This document shows, in pieces, positions 21,733 through 29,614 of a DNA stretch of 39,635 nucleotides. Source of the DNA: an uncultured Thermomicrobium sp. Lineage in GTDB: Bacteria; Chloroflexota; Chloroflexia; Thermomicrobiales; Thermomicrobiaceae. The notes below the pieces were generated by a model. That model saw nothing but the letters and a program-made list of their open reading frames with translations. It was not told where the DNA came from and searched no databases. Each line of letters starts with the position of its first letter. Positions within the stretch are counted from its first letter, which is position 1. The translations under genes and the position numbers were made by a program. Location: contig CALIMB010000086.1 of NCBI GenBank assembly GCA_938028665.1, forward strand, positions 1 to 39,635, in the 5' to 3' direction.

Positions 21733-23892
21733 ATGTTCCAACGCGAAGCGGAACGAGCAGCGGAACTGATTAACACTGCACTGGAAGCACTTGGGTATGG
21801 TCGACGTGCGCTGGAGATGCGTCCGATTCCATTCCCTGGGGTGTGGGGTACGTCAACGACGGTCTGTTACCAGATAGCCAACGAGCAGCTTGCTGGGGAA
21901 CTCGAGGCGGCGACAGTTGGCCTTTCCAAGAAAGAAGCGAAACGTCTGGTCCAAGAGCGGGTGCGTGAACGGGCTCAGGCGATTGCCGAGGAGATCGCTA
22001 CCTGGCTTTCCGCCCGCGGTGACTTTGCGCGAGTAGAGGCCGTAAATGGATACCTGAATATCGTCTATGACACAGCTCGTTTTGCCAATGAGGTGCTGCG
22101 GGCGGTATTGACTGCTGGGCCGGACTATGGACGAGGGGCTCCCCGTGGTGAACGAGTCATGGTGGAATATTCTCAGCCGAATACGCACAAAGCATTCCAC
22201 GTGGGGCATCTACGAAACGTTTGTCTTGGCAATGCATTGAGTCGGATTTTACGCTTTGCTGGTTTTGATGTGCTCGAGGCGAACTATATTGGTGATATTG
22301 GCTTGCATGTTATTAAGTGTCTGTGGTGCTATCTGCGCTTCCATCGTGGAGAGGAGCCACCGCGTGAGCAGCGGGGACGCTGGTTGGGTGAGATTTATGC
22401 CGAAGCGGATCGCCGTCTAAGCTATCGGCAAGAGGTCGTCGAACTGCTAAACGAACTCGCACAGGCAGATCCAGTCTTCGTCCAGGCTCTCGACCGGATG
22501 CTGAAAGAGCTCTGGCGGGAGCATAAGGTTGGCGAGGACATTGCCTATCTTTTGGGCCAGATCGCCCACGGACGGGAGATAAAGCCGGAAGCGTTCTACG
22601 ATGGGCAGACCATTGTGAAGTTCTGGCCGATTGTTGGTCGGCAGTTAGAGCATGAGCTGGCGGAGGCGCGCGCTACGGCAGAGCAGGATGGTGAGGAGGA
22701 GACGCTGCAGCGTGTTCGCCAGCTGGAGGAGTGGTACGACCGTTGGCGTCGACTGGCGGCGACACTGGACTGGTGGCCACACGTTCCGCAGTGGGAGCGC
22801 GAGGTTCGCGAGACGTTCCAGCGCTGGGAACGCAAAGACCCAGAGTTTGTCCAGCTCTGGGAGGAAACTCGTACCTGGAGTCTAGAGGAGTTCTATCGGA
22901 TCTATGAAGAGCTGGACGTCCACTTTGACGTGTGGTTTTTCGAAAGTGAAGTGGAGGAAGAAGGGCGGCAGATTGTTCGTGAGCTCCTGGAGCGCGGGAT
23001 TGCTGAGATCAGCGATGGGCTGCCGGTCGTCAAGATCGACGAGAAGCTCGGGTTGGAGAAGGAAACGTACCGGACGCTCCCTATCTTGCGCTCGGATGGA
23101 ACGACGCTCTACTCTACGAAGGATCTTGCTCTCACAAAACGCAAGTTCGAACAGTATCAGGTCGATCGAGCGATCTGGGTAGTGGATGTGCGACAGACAC
23201 TGTACCTGCAACAGATCTTCAAAGTGATGGAACTCTGGGGTTTTCAGCAGGCAGCCAAGTGCTACCACCTGGCGTATGAAACCGTCATGCTGCCAAGTGG
23301 TGCAATGAGTAGTCGATTGGGCAACGTGGTGCTGTATGAGGATGTAGCGCGACAAGTCCTTGCGCGGGCACTGGAAATCATTGAGGAGAAGAACCCGAGC
23401 TTACCACCGGAGGTGAAAGCTGCAGTTGCGCGCCAGGTGGGGTTGGGGAGCCTGAAGTACGGGATGCTTTCGCGGGACAACAACCGCGTCATCGTTTTCG
23501 ATATCGAAGAAGCGTTGTCGTTCGAGGGGCATGCCGCACCGTACATCCAGTACGCGCATGCGCGGGCGTGCCGCATTCTGGAAAAGGTTGAAACATTCCC
23601 GGAAGGGCCGTATGCACTCGAGGATTTGACACAGGAGGAGATTGACCTGATCGAGCAGATCGCGCTCTTCCCTGATGAGGTACAGCGCGCAGCAGATGAG
23701 TACAAGCCGCTGGTTGTTGCAAACTTTGTCTACGAACTCGCCAAACGTTTCAACGAGTTCTATCGCCTCTGCCCGGTGCTCCAGGCGCCGGAGCCGCAAC
23801 GCTCGGCGCGACTGGCAATGGTGGCGGCAGCGCGACAGACGCTTGCCAATGGCCTCGCCTTACTTGGTATCGTTGCCCCGGAAGTCATGTGA
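21733..23892 (+). CDS. argS: Arginyl-tRNA synthetase, with long internal insertion
   Basis: A 719-residue class I aminoacyl-tRNA synthetase. The N-terminal Arg-S domain (about 1-110) precedes EYSQPNTHKAFHVGHLRN (HIGH motif at 156-159), GDIGLHV, a degenerate KMSKS as MSSRLGN (about 525-531), and the anticodon-binding DALR domain. The latter contains SFEGHAAPYIQYAHARACRIL and FNEFYRLCPVL. Usual bacterial length is 550-600. The surplus, roughly 110 residues, lies between the HIGH half and the conserved FYRIYEELDVHFDVWF (about 387). It is charged and helical in look, with many Glu, Arg and Trp. ATG 21733 has GGAGG upstream; an in-frame TTG overlaps rmlA but is less likely. Confidence 0.95.
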   Translation: MFQREAERAAELINTALEALGYGRRALEMRPIPFPGVWGTSTTVCYQIANEQLAGELEAATVGLSKKEAKRLVQERVRERAQAIAEEIATWLSARGDFARVEAVNGYLNIVYDTARFANEVLRAVLTAGPDYGRGAPRGERVMVEYSQPNTHKAFHVGHLRNVCLGNALSRILRFAGFDVLEANYIGDIGLHVIKCLWCYLRFHRGEEPPREQRGRWLGEIYAEADRRLSYRQEVVELLNELAQADPVFVQALDRMLKELWREHKVGEDIAYLLGQIAHGREIKPEAFYDGQTIVKFWPIVGRQLEHELAEARATAEQDGEEETLQRVRQLEEWYDRWRRLAATLDWWPHVPQWEREVRETFQRWERKDPEFVQLWEETRTWSLEEFYRIYEELDVHFDVWFFESEVEEEGRQIVRELLERGIAEISDGLPVVKIDEKLGLEKETYRTLPILRSDGTTLYSTKDLALTKRKFEQYQVDRAIWVVDVRQTLYLQQIFKVMELWGFQQAAKCYHLAYETVMLPSGAMSSRLGNVVLYEDVARQVLARALEIIEEKNPSLPPEVKAAVARQVGLGSLKYGMLSRDNNRVIVFDIEEALSFEGHAAPYIQYAHARACRILEKVETFPEGPYALEDLTQEEIDLIEQIALFPDEVQRAADEYKPLVVANFVYELAKRFNEFYRLCPVLQAPEPQRSARLAMVAAARQTLANGLALLGIVAPEVM

Positions 23893-23904
23893 CCTGAGCC
23901 CTCT

Positions 23905-25347
23905 TCAAGATGGAGTCGGAGTGGGGCTTGGCTCGGGTGTCGGCCCCGCAGTGATCGTGGGCACGGGAGTCGGCTCCTGGGTCGGGTGTGGAGTCGCTTC
24001 GACGGTCGGTGTCGGGTGCGTGATGGTGGGCTCGGGTGTAGGGGTTACGATGGTAACGGGTGATGGCGTTGGCTTCGGTTCGGGTGTCGGGGATGGAATC
24101 AATTCGGGGAGTGGTGTCTTCACCGGTTCGGCGAGTTCCGGTGCTGCCGACGAAGCTGGGATGCGCGGCGCGGTAGCGCGGACCCGAGGCCGTGGCTGTC
24201 CTTGGCGCGGCGGGAACATTTCGTCGAGGATTGCTTGGATAGCATTCCAATTCGGTATGAGATAGAAGGGTTGTCCGGGCTCCCAATAGCTTGTTGTTGC
24301 CGGAAGGAGGGTATAGGATCGAATACGATCCTGCGGAATTTCGGTACCCAGCTTTGCCAGAGCAAGAACCTGCGTCGGGCTAAGGTCAGTTCGCACGGTA
24401 TCGCCAAGTGAGTCAACGAGCTGTGGTGCCTTCCGGATGAGATCGAGCCGGAGCCCTTGCTCTCGCAGCGCACGCAGCACCTGTTGCTGGCGATAGCCTC
24501 GTGCGAAATCGTTATCGTCGTGGCGAGTGCGCACGTAGCGAAGGGCGGTACGCCCATCCATCCGCTGAAGGCCGGGTGCGAAGTAGATGCGCGTGTAATT
24601 GTAGTTCTCCCCCGGATACTCGTCGTCCTTGATTGGTGCGGGAACGTCCACAACCACGCCGCCCACTGTGTCGACGATTCGGACGAAACCCTCAAAGTCG
24701 ACCTCGGCGTAGTAGTGAATGGGGATACCAAAGTTGTATTCGATTGTGGCACGAACAAGTCCTGGACCAGTGATCGGGGAGTTTACGCCAAGGGCGTAGG
24801 CGGCGTTGATCTTTTCTTGGCCATAGCCAGGGATGGTGACCAGAAGATCGCGTGGAATAGAGAGCATGCCGACGTCTTTGGTGAGAGGGTCAATCGTGAC
24901 GATGATGATGGTATCGGACCGGGGGATGTCTTCTGCTTCGCGGCGGTCAATGCCCAGCAAGAGTACGCTAATGCGATCTTTCTTGTCCCAGTTTGGGAGC
25001 TGGATCGTGGAGTCATTGGGGGTCAGCAGAACCACCTCTGGCGTGCCTTGCTCGTTAATGACCACGGTTGCCCGTGGCACGGGCGTGACAAAGACCCGCT
25101 GGTAAGCACGCCAGGAAGCCCAAGCAAGCGGACCAAAATAGGCGAGCAAGCCTGAGATCATGACCACTGCGAGTGTTGCGATGAGAAACCGCAGCGTGGA
25201 GCGGCGTGTTCGCGTTGGTGGTGGAGTTTCGTGCGGGGGTTGTGCCTGGTGGTGAGAGAATCCGTGGCGGGCAGCCCGGAGCTCACGCGCTGTCAGGCGG
25301 ACAAACGGTTGTGTGGGTGATCCTTCTGGTGGCTCGGTTGTTGACAT
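23905..25347 (-). CDS. LytR-CpsA-Psr (LCP) family cell-wall protein
   Basis: A 480-residue membrane-anchored LCP protein; the family transfers glycopolymers from lipid carriers to the cell wall or other acceptors. A basic cytoplasmic head (1-50) leads to one span (about 52-75). The LCP domain follows: SVLLLGIDRRE, PRSDTIIIVTIDP, SIPRDLLVTIPGYGQEKINAAYALG, and YVRTRHDDNDFARGYRQQQVL with its arginines for phosphate binding. From about residue 385 the protein is a Pro/Thr/Glu-rich tail with repeated PTPEP-like units, probably a flexible extracytoplasmic stalk. ATG 25347 has AAGGGA upstream. Convergent with argS, 12 bases apart. Near rmlA, which may supply sugar nucleotides for the same surface polymer (inference). 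Confidence 0.9.
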   Translation of the reverse strand: MSTTEPPEGSPTQPFVRLTARELRAARHGFSHHQAQPPHETPPPTRTRRSTLRFLIATLAVVMISGLLAYFGPLAWASWRAYQRVFVTPVPRATVVINEQGTPEVVLLTPNDSTIQLPNWDKKDRISVLLLGIDRREAEDIPRSDTIIIVTIDPLTKDVGMLSIPRDLLVTIPGYGQEKINAAYALGVNSPITGPGLVRATIEYNFGIPIHYYAEVDFEGFVRIVDTVGGVVVDVPAPIKDDEYPGENYNYTRIYFAPGLQRMDGRTALRYVRTRHDDNDFARGYRQQQVLRALREQGLRLDLIRKAPQLVDSLGDTVRTDLSPTQVLALAKLGTEIPQDRIRSYTLLPATTSYWEPGQPFYLIPNWNAIQAILDEMFPPRQGQPRPRVRATAPRIPASSAAPELAEPVKTPLPELIPSPTPEPKPTPSPVTIVTPTPEPTITHPTPTVEATPHPTQEPTPVPTITAGPTPEPSPTPTPS

Positions 25348-25392
25348 CGCGTTCCCTTCCCCATCCTTGGGGGTGTTGGCGCGCCGCGCAGC

Positions 25393-25401
25393 AGTATAGC
25401 A
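25393..25401 (-). promoter_or_regulatory. Extended -10 promoter for LCP gene
   Basis: On the minus strand TGC directly precedes TATACT, an extended -10 element about 45 bases before the LCP start. There is no good -35 hexamer at the usual distance. Confidence 0.4.
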
Positions 25402-25437
25402 AGGCGCAACGACTCAGCAGCAGTTGCTCGCCAGCGG

Positions 25438-25467
25438 TTGACGGCTTGGGTCGGGTCACACCATACT
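25438..25467 (+). promoter_or_regulatory. Putative promoter of dcd
   Basis: TTGACG (25438-25443, five of six) and CATACT (25462-25467, four of six) lie 18 bases apart, about 53 bases before the dcd start. Confidence 0.45.
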
Positions 25468-25520
25468 CACGTCCGTACGTCGGTTCTCCGGCGTGGTGGG
25501 GTGTCACAGAGGGGGTGAGC

Positions 25521-26111
25521 ATGATCCTTTCCGACCGGGACATCATTGCGGCACTCAAGAGCGGGCGCATCAAGATCACCCCGGAGCCCGATCTGGAGAC
25601 GCAACTCGGCGCTTGTTCGATTGATCTCCGCCTGGGGAACACGTTCATGGTCTTTGAGCATTCTCGTTTCTCTTATATCGATCCGCGGCAGCCGCAGTCG
25701 ATTGGGGACGCGATGCGGACAATCGTGGTTCCTGAGGGCGAACCGTTCATCATGCAGGCGGGTGACTTTGCGTTGGCCTCGACGTTGGAGTACATCGAAC
25801 TTGCTGATGATCTGGTCGGGCGGCTTGAGGGGCGATCGAGTATTGCTCGTCTTGGTATCACGGTCCACAGCACCGCTGCGTTGTTCGAGCCAGGATGGGC
25901 TGGGACGGCGACGATGGAACTCTCCAACCTGGGGCGGATGGCTGTGGCACTGTATCCTGGTATGCGGATCTGTTCTTTTACTTTCGAGCAACTGACCTCG
26001 CCAGCGATGGTTCCCTACCGGATGAAGCGCGGGAACAAGTATGCTGGGCAGACGGATCCCAAGCCCAGTCGACTGGCCGAAGAGCTCAGCTTGGAACACC
26101 GTCGCGGGTGA
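25521..26111 (+). CDS. dcd: dCTP deaminase
   Basis: A 196-residue trimeric enzyme that deaminates dCTP to dUTP, or to dUMP in bifunctional forms, feeding dTMP synthesis. Features: MILSDRDIIAALKSGRI, SIDLRLGN, the conserved GRSSIARLGITVHSTAALFEPGWAGTATMELSN with the catalytic-loop region, and a C-terminal GNKYAGQTDPKPSRL lid that closes over the nucleotide. Whether it also hydrolyses the triphosphate is not clear. ATG 25521 follows GAGGGGGTGAG; an upstream in-frame extension is rejected because the protein then exceeds the family by 105 residues and overlaps the LCP gene. Confidence 0.93.
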   Translation: MILSDRDIIAALKSGRIKITPEPDLETQLGACSIDLRLGNTFMVFEHSRFSYIDPRQPQSIGDAMRTIVVPEGEPFIMQAGDFALASTLEYIELADDLVGRLEGRSSIARLGITVHSTAALFEPGWAGTATMELSNLGRMAVALYPGMRICSFTFEQLTSPAMVPYRMKRGNKYAGQTDPKPSRLAEELSLEHRRG

Positions 26112-26121
26112 GCGGGATGGC

Positions 26122-26661
26122 TCACGGCTCTTTTGCTGGCGTCGGTGTGACTCCCGCTTGATACTCCTCAAAGCGCGCCAGGACAAAGAGAAGAGATGAG
26201 AGGCGATTTAAGTAGGCGAGGAGCTGCTCGTTGTGCACATCACCTTCATGGTAGAGGCGCGCAACGAGGCGTTCAGCACGCCGCACAACAGTGCGGGCAA
26301 AGTCCAGCATCGCCCCTTGGAGGGTGTCACCAGGTAGAACGAAGTGTCTACCGATCGGCACGCGAGCACCGAGACGAGCGATCGTTTCCTCGATTCTCCG
26401 CACGTGCTCCTCAGTAATATGGTATTTCTGCTGTTCGATTCCCGGGGCGAAGGCCAGTTCGGCCATCATCAGATAGAGGTCACGCTGCATGCGGACGAGC
26501 GTCTGTTTCGTCTCCTCGTTCTGTGCAACAGCACGTGCCATCCCCAGAGCCGACGTTGCCTCATCGAGCGTCCCGAACGTCTCAGGGCGAGGAGCGTACT
26601 TCGGTACGCGTCCCCCGAGGAGATCGGTGTACCCCTGATCGCCTTTTCCTGTGTAGAGCAT
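26122..26661 (-). CDS. pduO: ATP:cob(I)alamin adenosyltransferase, PduO type
   Basis: A 179-residue enzyme that transfers adenosyl from ATP to cob(I)alamin to make coenzyme B12. The N-terminal ATP-binding TGKGDQGYTDLLGGR, then TLDEATSALGMAR, VPIGRHFVLPGDT, TVVRRAERLV and the C-terminal AYLNRLSSLLFVLAR are the PduO landmarks. ATG 26661 has AGGAAGGGTAGGG upstream. Convergent with dcd at a gap of 10 bases, and 16 bases downstream of the ABC permease on the same strand. No cobalamin riboswitch or B12-dependent enzyme is nearby. Confidence 0.92.
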   Translation of the reverse strand: MLYTGKGDQGYTDLLGGRVPKYAPRPETFGTLDEATSALGMARAVAQNEETKQTLVRMQRDLYLMMAELAFAPGIEQQKYHITEEHVRRIEETIARLGARVPIGRHFVLPGDTLQGAMLDFARTVVRRAERLVARLYHEGDVHNEQLLAYLNRLSSLLFVLARFEEYQAGVTPTPAKEP

Positions 26662-26677
26662 ATCCCTACCCTTCCTC

Positions 26678-27538
26678 TCAGTCCGGACGTGCGAATTGGC
26701 GCGCAGCCAGCACGATAAGGAAGATGCCCAGTACGAGGACGATTGCTGCATCGAACAACGGGTTTAACGGATGGCCGAACAGAGTGACCCCCAGCTGGTC
26801 GATCACTGGCTGAGGGACGTCAGCTGAGCCGAGGACGACGCGACGGATAGCGTCGATTCCATAGGTGACCGGATCGATTCGCGTCAGGACAGTCAGCCAT
26901 ATAGGGAGGTTGCTCAGGGGATAGAGGGCACCGGAGAGGAATAACAGTGGCGTGACGAGGAAATTCATCACCAAACCAAATCCCTCCGTCGAGCGCATCC
27001 GAGCGGCGATCACGAGCCCGATGCTGGAGAGCGAGAAGGCTAGGAGAAAAAGCAAGGGGATGAGAAGGAGGATCGTCCCGAGCTGCAAGCGAACACCGAT
27101 GAGCGGCGCAAGCAGAAGGAGTAAGAGTCCCTGCAGCATGGAGGTCGTACTCCCACCAAGCGCCTTACCGACAACGATAGCCCAACGAGGAATCGGTGCG
27201 ACAAGGAGTTCTTTGAGAAAACCGAACTCACGATCCCAGACAACCGAGACTGCACTGAAGATAGATGAGAAAAGAACAGACATACCGATGATCCCAGGAT
27301 AGAGGAACTGAACATAGTCTGGCCCGCCTGGCATTCCACCGAGTGTGCCCATCCAGGGCGAAAGGCCGGCGCCGAAGATAACCAGGAAAAGCAGTGGTTG
27401 AGCAATGCCACCCGCAATGCGTGTGCGATCACGCCAGAAACGGAGGAGATCGCGTTGCCAGAGTGTGAGGATGCCAACCACGGCACGTGTTGTAGCCGAG
27501 GGTGAGCGGAGGTTCTCCGTTAGTTCAAATGTTGCCAC
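26678..27538 (-). CDS. ABC-2 type exporter permease (DrrB-like)
   Basis: A 286-residue permease with about six membrane spans. Segments QRDLLRFWRDRTRIAGGIAQPLLFLVIFGAGL and MRSTEGFGLVMNFLVTPLLFLSGALYPLSNLP are typical of the ABC-2/DrrB family of drug, lipid or polysaccharide exporters. The start is taken as GTG 27538, which has GGGGG five bases upstream; TTG 27550 is possible. It lies 16 bases behind its ATPase. Substrate unknown. Confidence 0.88.
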   Translation of the reverse strand: MATFELTENLRSPSATTRAVVGILTLWQRDLLRFWRDRTRIAGGIAQPLLFLVIFGAGLSPWMGTLGGMPGGPDYVQFLYPGIIGMSVLFSSIFSAVSVVWDREFGFLKELLVAPIPRWAIVVGKALGGSTTSMLQGLLLLLLAPLIGVRLQLGTILLLIPLLFLLAFSLSSIGLVIAARMRSTEGFGLVMNFLVTPLLFLSGALYPLSNLPIWLTVLTRIDPVTYGIDAIRRVVLGSADVPQPVIDQLGVTLFGHPLNPLFDAAIVLVLGIFLIVLAARQFARPD

Positions 27539-27554
27539 CGGATCCCCCAATGTG

Positions 27555-28520
27555 TTAGCGTCTCATCCGAAGCCGTTCCCGCATAAGGTCGAGCTCGGAG
27601 GAGTCTTCGTCACGCATCTGCCGGCCGGTTAGGGCGAGGAAGACGTCATCCAGGCTTGGACGACGCAGGCTGACCGACTTGATCGCGACGGTTAAGTGCT
27701 GGACCAGCTGGGGAATCAGCTCGTCACCACGCTCAGCCTCGATGCGGACTACACCGTCGACGACCATGGGAGCCAGGCCAAAGCGTTGCTCAAGCTCTTG
27801 TGCTGCTCGCGTATTGTCTGCGGTGGACAACAGGATAATATCGCGTCCGACACGAGCTTTCAGGCGTTCTGGGGCATCGAGCGCGATAATGCGACCATGA
27901 TCGATGATTGCGACCCGGTCACACTGTTCCGCTTCTTCGAGATAGTGGGTGGTAAGGAAGAGCGTCACACCGATTTGGCGACGGAGTTCCGTGAGGTATG
28001 CCCAGATCTGGCGGCGTGTCTGGGGGTCAAGGCCGAGTGTTGGCTCATCGAGAAAGAGGATCTCTGGTGAGTGCAGGAGTCCACGAACGATCTCCAGTCG
28101 CCGTTTCATGCCACCGGAGAAAGTCCGAACAAGCGAATACCGCCGATCCCAGAGCTCCACCATCTTGAGGAGCTCCGTCGCACGCGGACGCCACAGAGTG
28201 CCGGGAACACCGTAGACACGAGCATGCAGGGCGAGATTTTCCCACGCTGTCAGCTGCGTGTCCAGACTTGGATCCTGGAAGATGATCCCGATCCGCTGCC
28301 GCACCTCGTGCGGCATGCGCTCAACATCAAAACCCGCGACGCGGACTGTTCCAGTCGTTGGTCGGGCGAGGGTACAGAGTACGCTGATCGTCGTCGTCTT
28401 GCCTGCCCCGTTTGGCCCGAGGAAACCAAAGAACTCGCCACGCTCGACAGTAAACGTGATACCGTCCACAGCGGTAATGGCACCGTACCGCTTGACCAAA
28501 TCTCTGACTTCGATCGACAT
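27555..28520 (-). CDS. ABC exporter ATP-binding protein (DrrA-like)
   Basis: A 321-residue ATPase partner of the following permease. Walker A GPNGAGKTTT (about 36-45), the Q-loop GIIFQDPSLDTQLTAWENL, signature FSGGMKRRLEI, Walker B ILFLDEPTLGLDP and the switch TTHYLEEAEQCD are all intact. The C-terminal extension (about 230-300) ending SLRRPSLDDVFLALTGR is characteristic of the daunorubicin-resistance DrrA subfamily. ATG 28520 is preferred for its GAGG spacing, with ATG 28526 an alternative. Drug resistance as such is not implied; many members move lipids or glycans. Confidence 0.9.
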   Translation of the reverse strand: MSIEVRDLVKRYGAITAVDGITFTVERGEFFGFLGPNGAGKTTTISVLCTLARPTTGTVRVAGFDVERMPHEVRQRIGIIFQDPSLDTQLTAWENLALHARVYGVPGTLWRPRATELLKMVELWDRRYSLVRTFSGGMKRRLEIVRGLLHSPEILFLDEPTLGLDPQTRRQIWAYLTELRRQIGVTLFLTTHYLEEAEQCDRVAIIDHGRIIALDAPERLKARVGRDIILLSTADNTRAAQELEQRFGLAPMVVDGVVRIEAERGDELIPQLVQHLTVAIKSVSLRRPSLDDVFLALTGRQMRDEDSSELDLMRERLRMRR

Positions 28521-28654
28521 GGGCATCGCCTCTGTTCTCCCCAGCATCAAAGGGTGTGCAGAGCACACTGGGAAGTGTACTGTTGCGGGCTGTCGAGTAT
28601 CCACGGGTGGGCGGCAAGGGACCGGCCTGCGCCGGAGCCAGGCGGATAGGGGCG

Positions 28655-28684
28655 TTTGTCACGTCATTGTAACCTTTTTTGTCA
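28655..28684. promoter_or_regulatory. Direct repeats TTTGTCA in divergent promoter region
   Basis: Two copies of TTTGTCA (28655-28661 and 28678-28684) lie 23 bases apart, about two helical turns, between the ABC exporter and the oxidase operon. They could be paired half-sites for a regulator of either operon. No matching factor is known to me. Confidence 0.35.
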
Positions 28685-28708
28685 ACATGTCGTAGTTGCG
28701 CTGAGGCA

Positions 28709-28729
28709 CCCCTGTATAGACTACAGGGG
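28709..28729. promoter_or_regulatory. Inverted repeat before the ba3 oxidase operon
   Basis: Perfect eight-base arms CCCCTGTA and TACAGGGG around TAGAC. It ends nine bases before the first gene, overlapping its ribosome site. It may be an operator, or an RNA hairpin that limits translation of the operon. Confidence 0.5.
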
Positions 28730-28737
28730 GAGGGTAT

Positions 28738-29034
28738 ATGCGTTGGACGTTCTTTGCCGCTTGGCTGGCGCTCTTAGTTGGTGGTGGACTGGGTGCCATG
28801 GTGTTCTGGTCGTCCTTTAACCGAGTTGTTGGGGGGAGTGGGACGTCGCGCGATTGGATAGGTCTGGGGCTGGGGCTTGGAGGTGTGGCGGTAACTCTTC
28901 TCGTCGCGAGGTGGGTACTGATGCGGATAGGTGGATACCAGGAGGTGGAGTGGAGGCAATCCGAGAGCACAGAGGAGGCAGGGGGGAAGAGCGAGAGGAG
29001 CGTGGGGTATGTCCAGTATGGAAAATCGCGGTGA
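28738..29034 (+). CDS. Small two-span membrane protein heading the oxidase operon
   Basis: A 98-residue protein with two hydrophobic spans (about 3-25 and 41-63) and a charged C-terminal tail. I do not recognise the family. GGGGGAGGG lies upstream of ATG 28738. Its 3' end overlaps the next gene by 26 bases, so it is surely part of the oxidase operon. By analogy with small accessory proteins of ba3 oxidase operons it may help assembly, but that is inference. Confidence 0.7.
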   Translation: MRWTFFAAWLALLVGGGLGAMVFWSSFNRVVGGSGTSRDWIGLGLGLGGVAVTLLVARWVLMRIGGYQEVEWRQSESTEEAGGKSERSVGYVQYGKSR

Positions 29035-29143
29035 ACGGCGGGAAGAGCATCCGACGGGAACGCTCTTTCTGACACTTCTGATGCTGATCGTCATTATTGG
29101 TATTTGGCTAACCGTCTACTTCGACATGCTGGGGAGGGGGTAG
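29009..29143 (+). CDS. cbaD: Cytochrome ba3 oxidase subunit IIa
   Basis: A 44-residue protein with one membrane span: a hydrophilic start, then PTGTLFLTLLMLIVIIGIWLTVYFDMLGRG. Size, single span and position just before subunit II match subunit IIa of the Thermus ba3 oxidase. That peptide also has a charged head, a G-A/T-L run and a W-L/T-V-Y exit from the membrane. ATG 29009 has GAGGAG eight bases upstream; ATG 29018 is an alternative. Easily missed because of its size and because it overlaps the previous gene. Confidence 0.8.
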   Translation: MSSMENRGERREEHPTGTLFLTLLMLIVIIGIWLTVYFDMLGRG

Positions 29144-29146
29144 GGT

Positions 29147-29614
29147 ATGCGGATCGAAGCCTACGAACGGTTCTTCATGATCTTTGCAGCAATCATGCTT
29201 GCTCTCGGGATTGTTGGCATCGCTATTGGTGCGCTGGTAGCGGGTGTTCATGTTCCCTCTCCCGCGGGACGGGTGGATCCCAGGATGCTGGCGACAACGC
29301 CGCCGTTTAATCAACCAGGCCTTCGCGAGCTCGGAGGCGGCAAGTACGAGGCAGTCGTTATTGCCCGAGCTTGGCAGTTTCAACCCGAGCAGATTGAGGT
29401 GCCAGCTGGGTCAACGGTTACGTTCACCTTAGCGTCGCCGGATGTGATTCACGGCTTTGTACTTACCGGAACCAATGCCAATGTGATGGTGATCCCGGGC
29501 CAGGTTGCCCAGGTAACGGCACGCTTCGACCGTCCTGGTGAGTACTTGTGGGTGTGTCACGAATACTGTGGCTTCGGGCATCACCAGATGTTTGGGAAGG
29601 TGGTGGTGCGATGA
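29147..29614 (+). CDS. cbaB: Cytochrome ba3 oxidase subunit II (CuA)
   Basis: A 155-residue electron-entry subunit of a B-type haem-copper oxidase. One N-terminal span (about 9-33) anchors a cupredoxin domain. The dinuclear copper ligands are His102 (DVIHGF), Cys137, Cys141, His145 and Met148, in the order CxxxCxxxHxxM. Its length and single span match the ba3 subunit II rather than two-span A-type forms. It takes electrons from cytochrome c and passes them to subunit I. The stop overlaps the next start by four bases (ATGA). Confidence 0.94.
   Translation: MRIEAYERFFMIFAAIMLALGIVGIAIGALVAGVHVPSPAGRVDPRMLATTPPFNQPGLRELGGGKYEAVVIARAWQFQPEQIEVPAGSTVTFTLASPDVIHGFVLTGTNANVMVIPGQVAQVTARFDRPGEYLWVCHEYCGFGHHQMFGKVVVR

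Noticed and set aside
23675-24265. Plus-strand open frame rich in Gly and Val that overlaps the end of argS
   Set aside because: The Gly-Val repeats are only the reverse reading of the Pro-Thr tail of the LCP protein.
25206-25520. In-frame N-terminal extension of dcd by 105 residues
   Set aside because: It overlaps the LCP gene and its promoter, and dCTP deaminases begin at MILSD; ATG 25521 has a good ribosome site.
26662-26751. Longer start for the PduO protein
   Set aside because: The added residues come from the permease 3' region, and the family begins at the ATP-binding YTGKGDQG motif.
28657-28685. TTGACA on the minus strand (28680-28685) as -35 of the ABC exporter
   Set aside because: No -10-like hexamer lies 16-18 bases downstream; the nearest TACAAT is only eight bases away.
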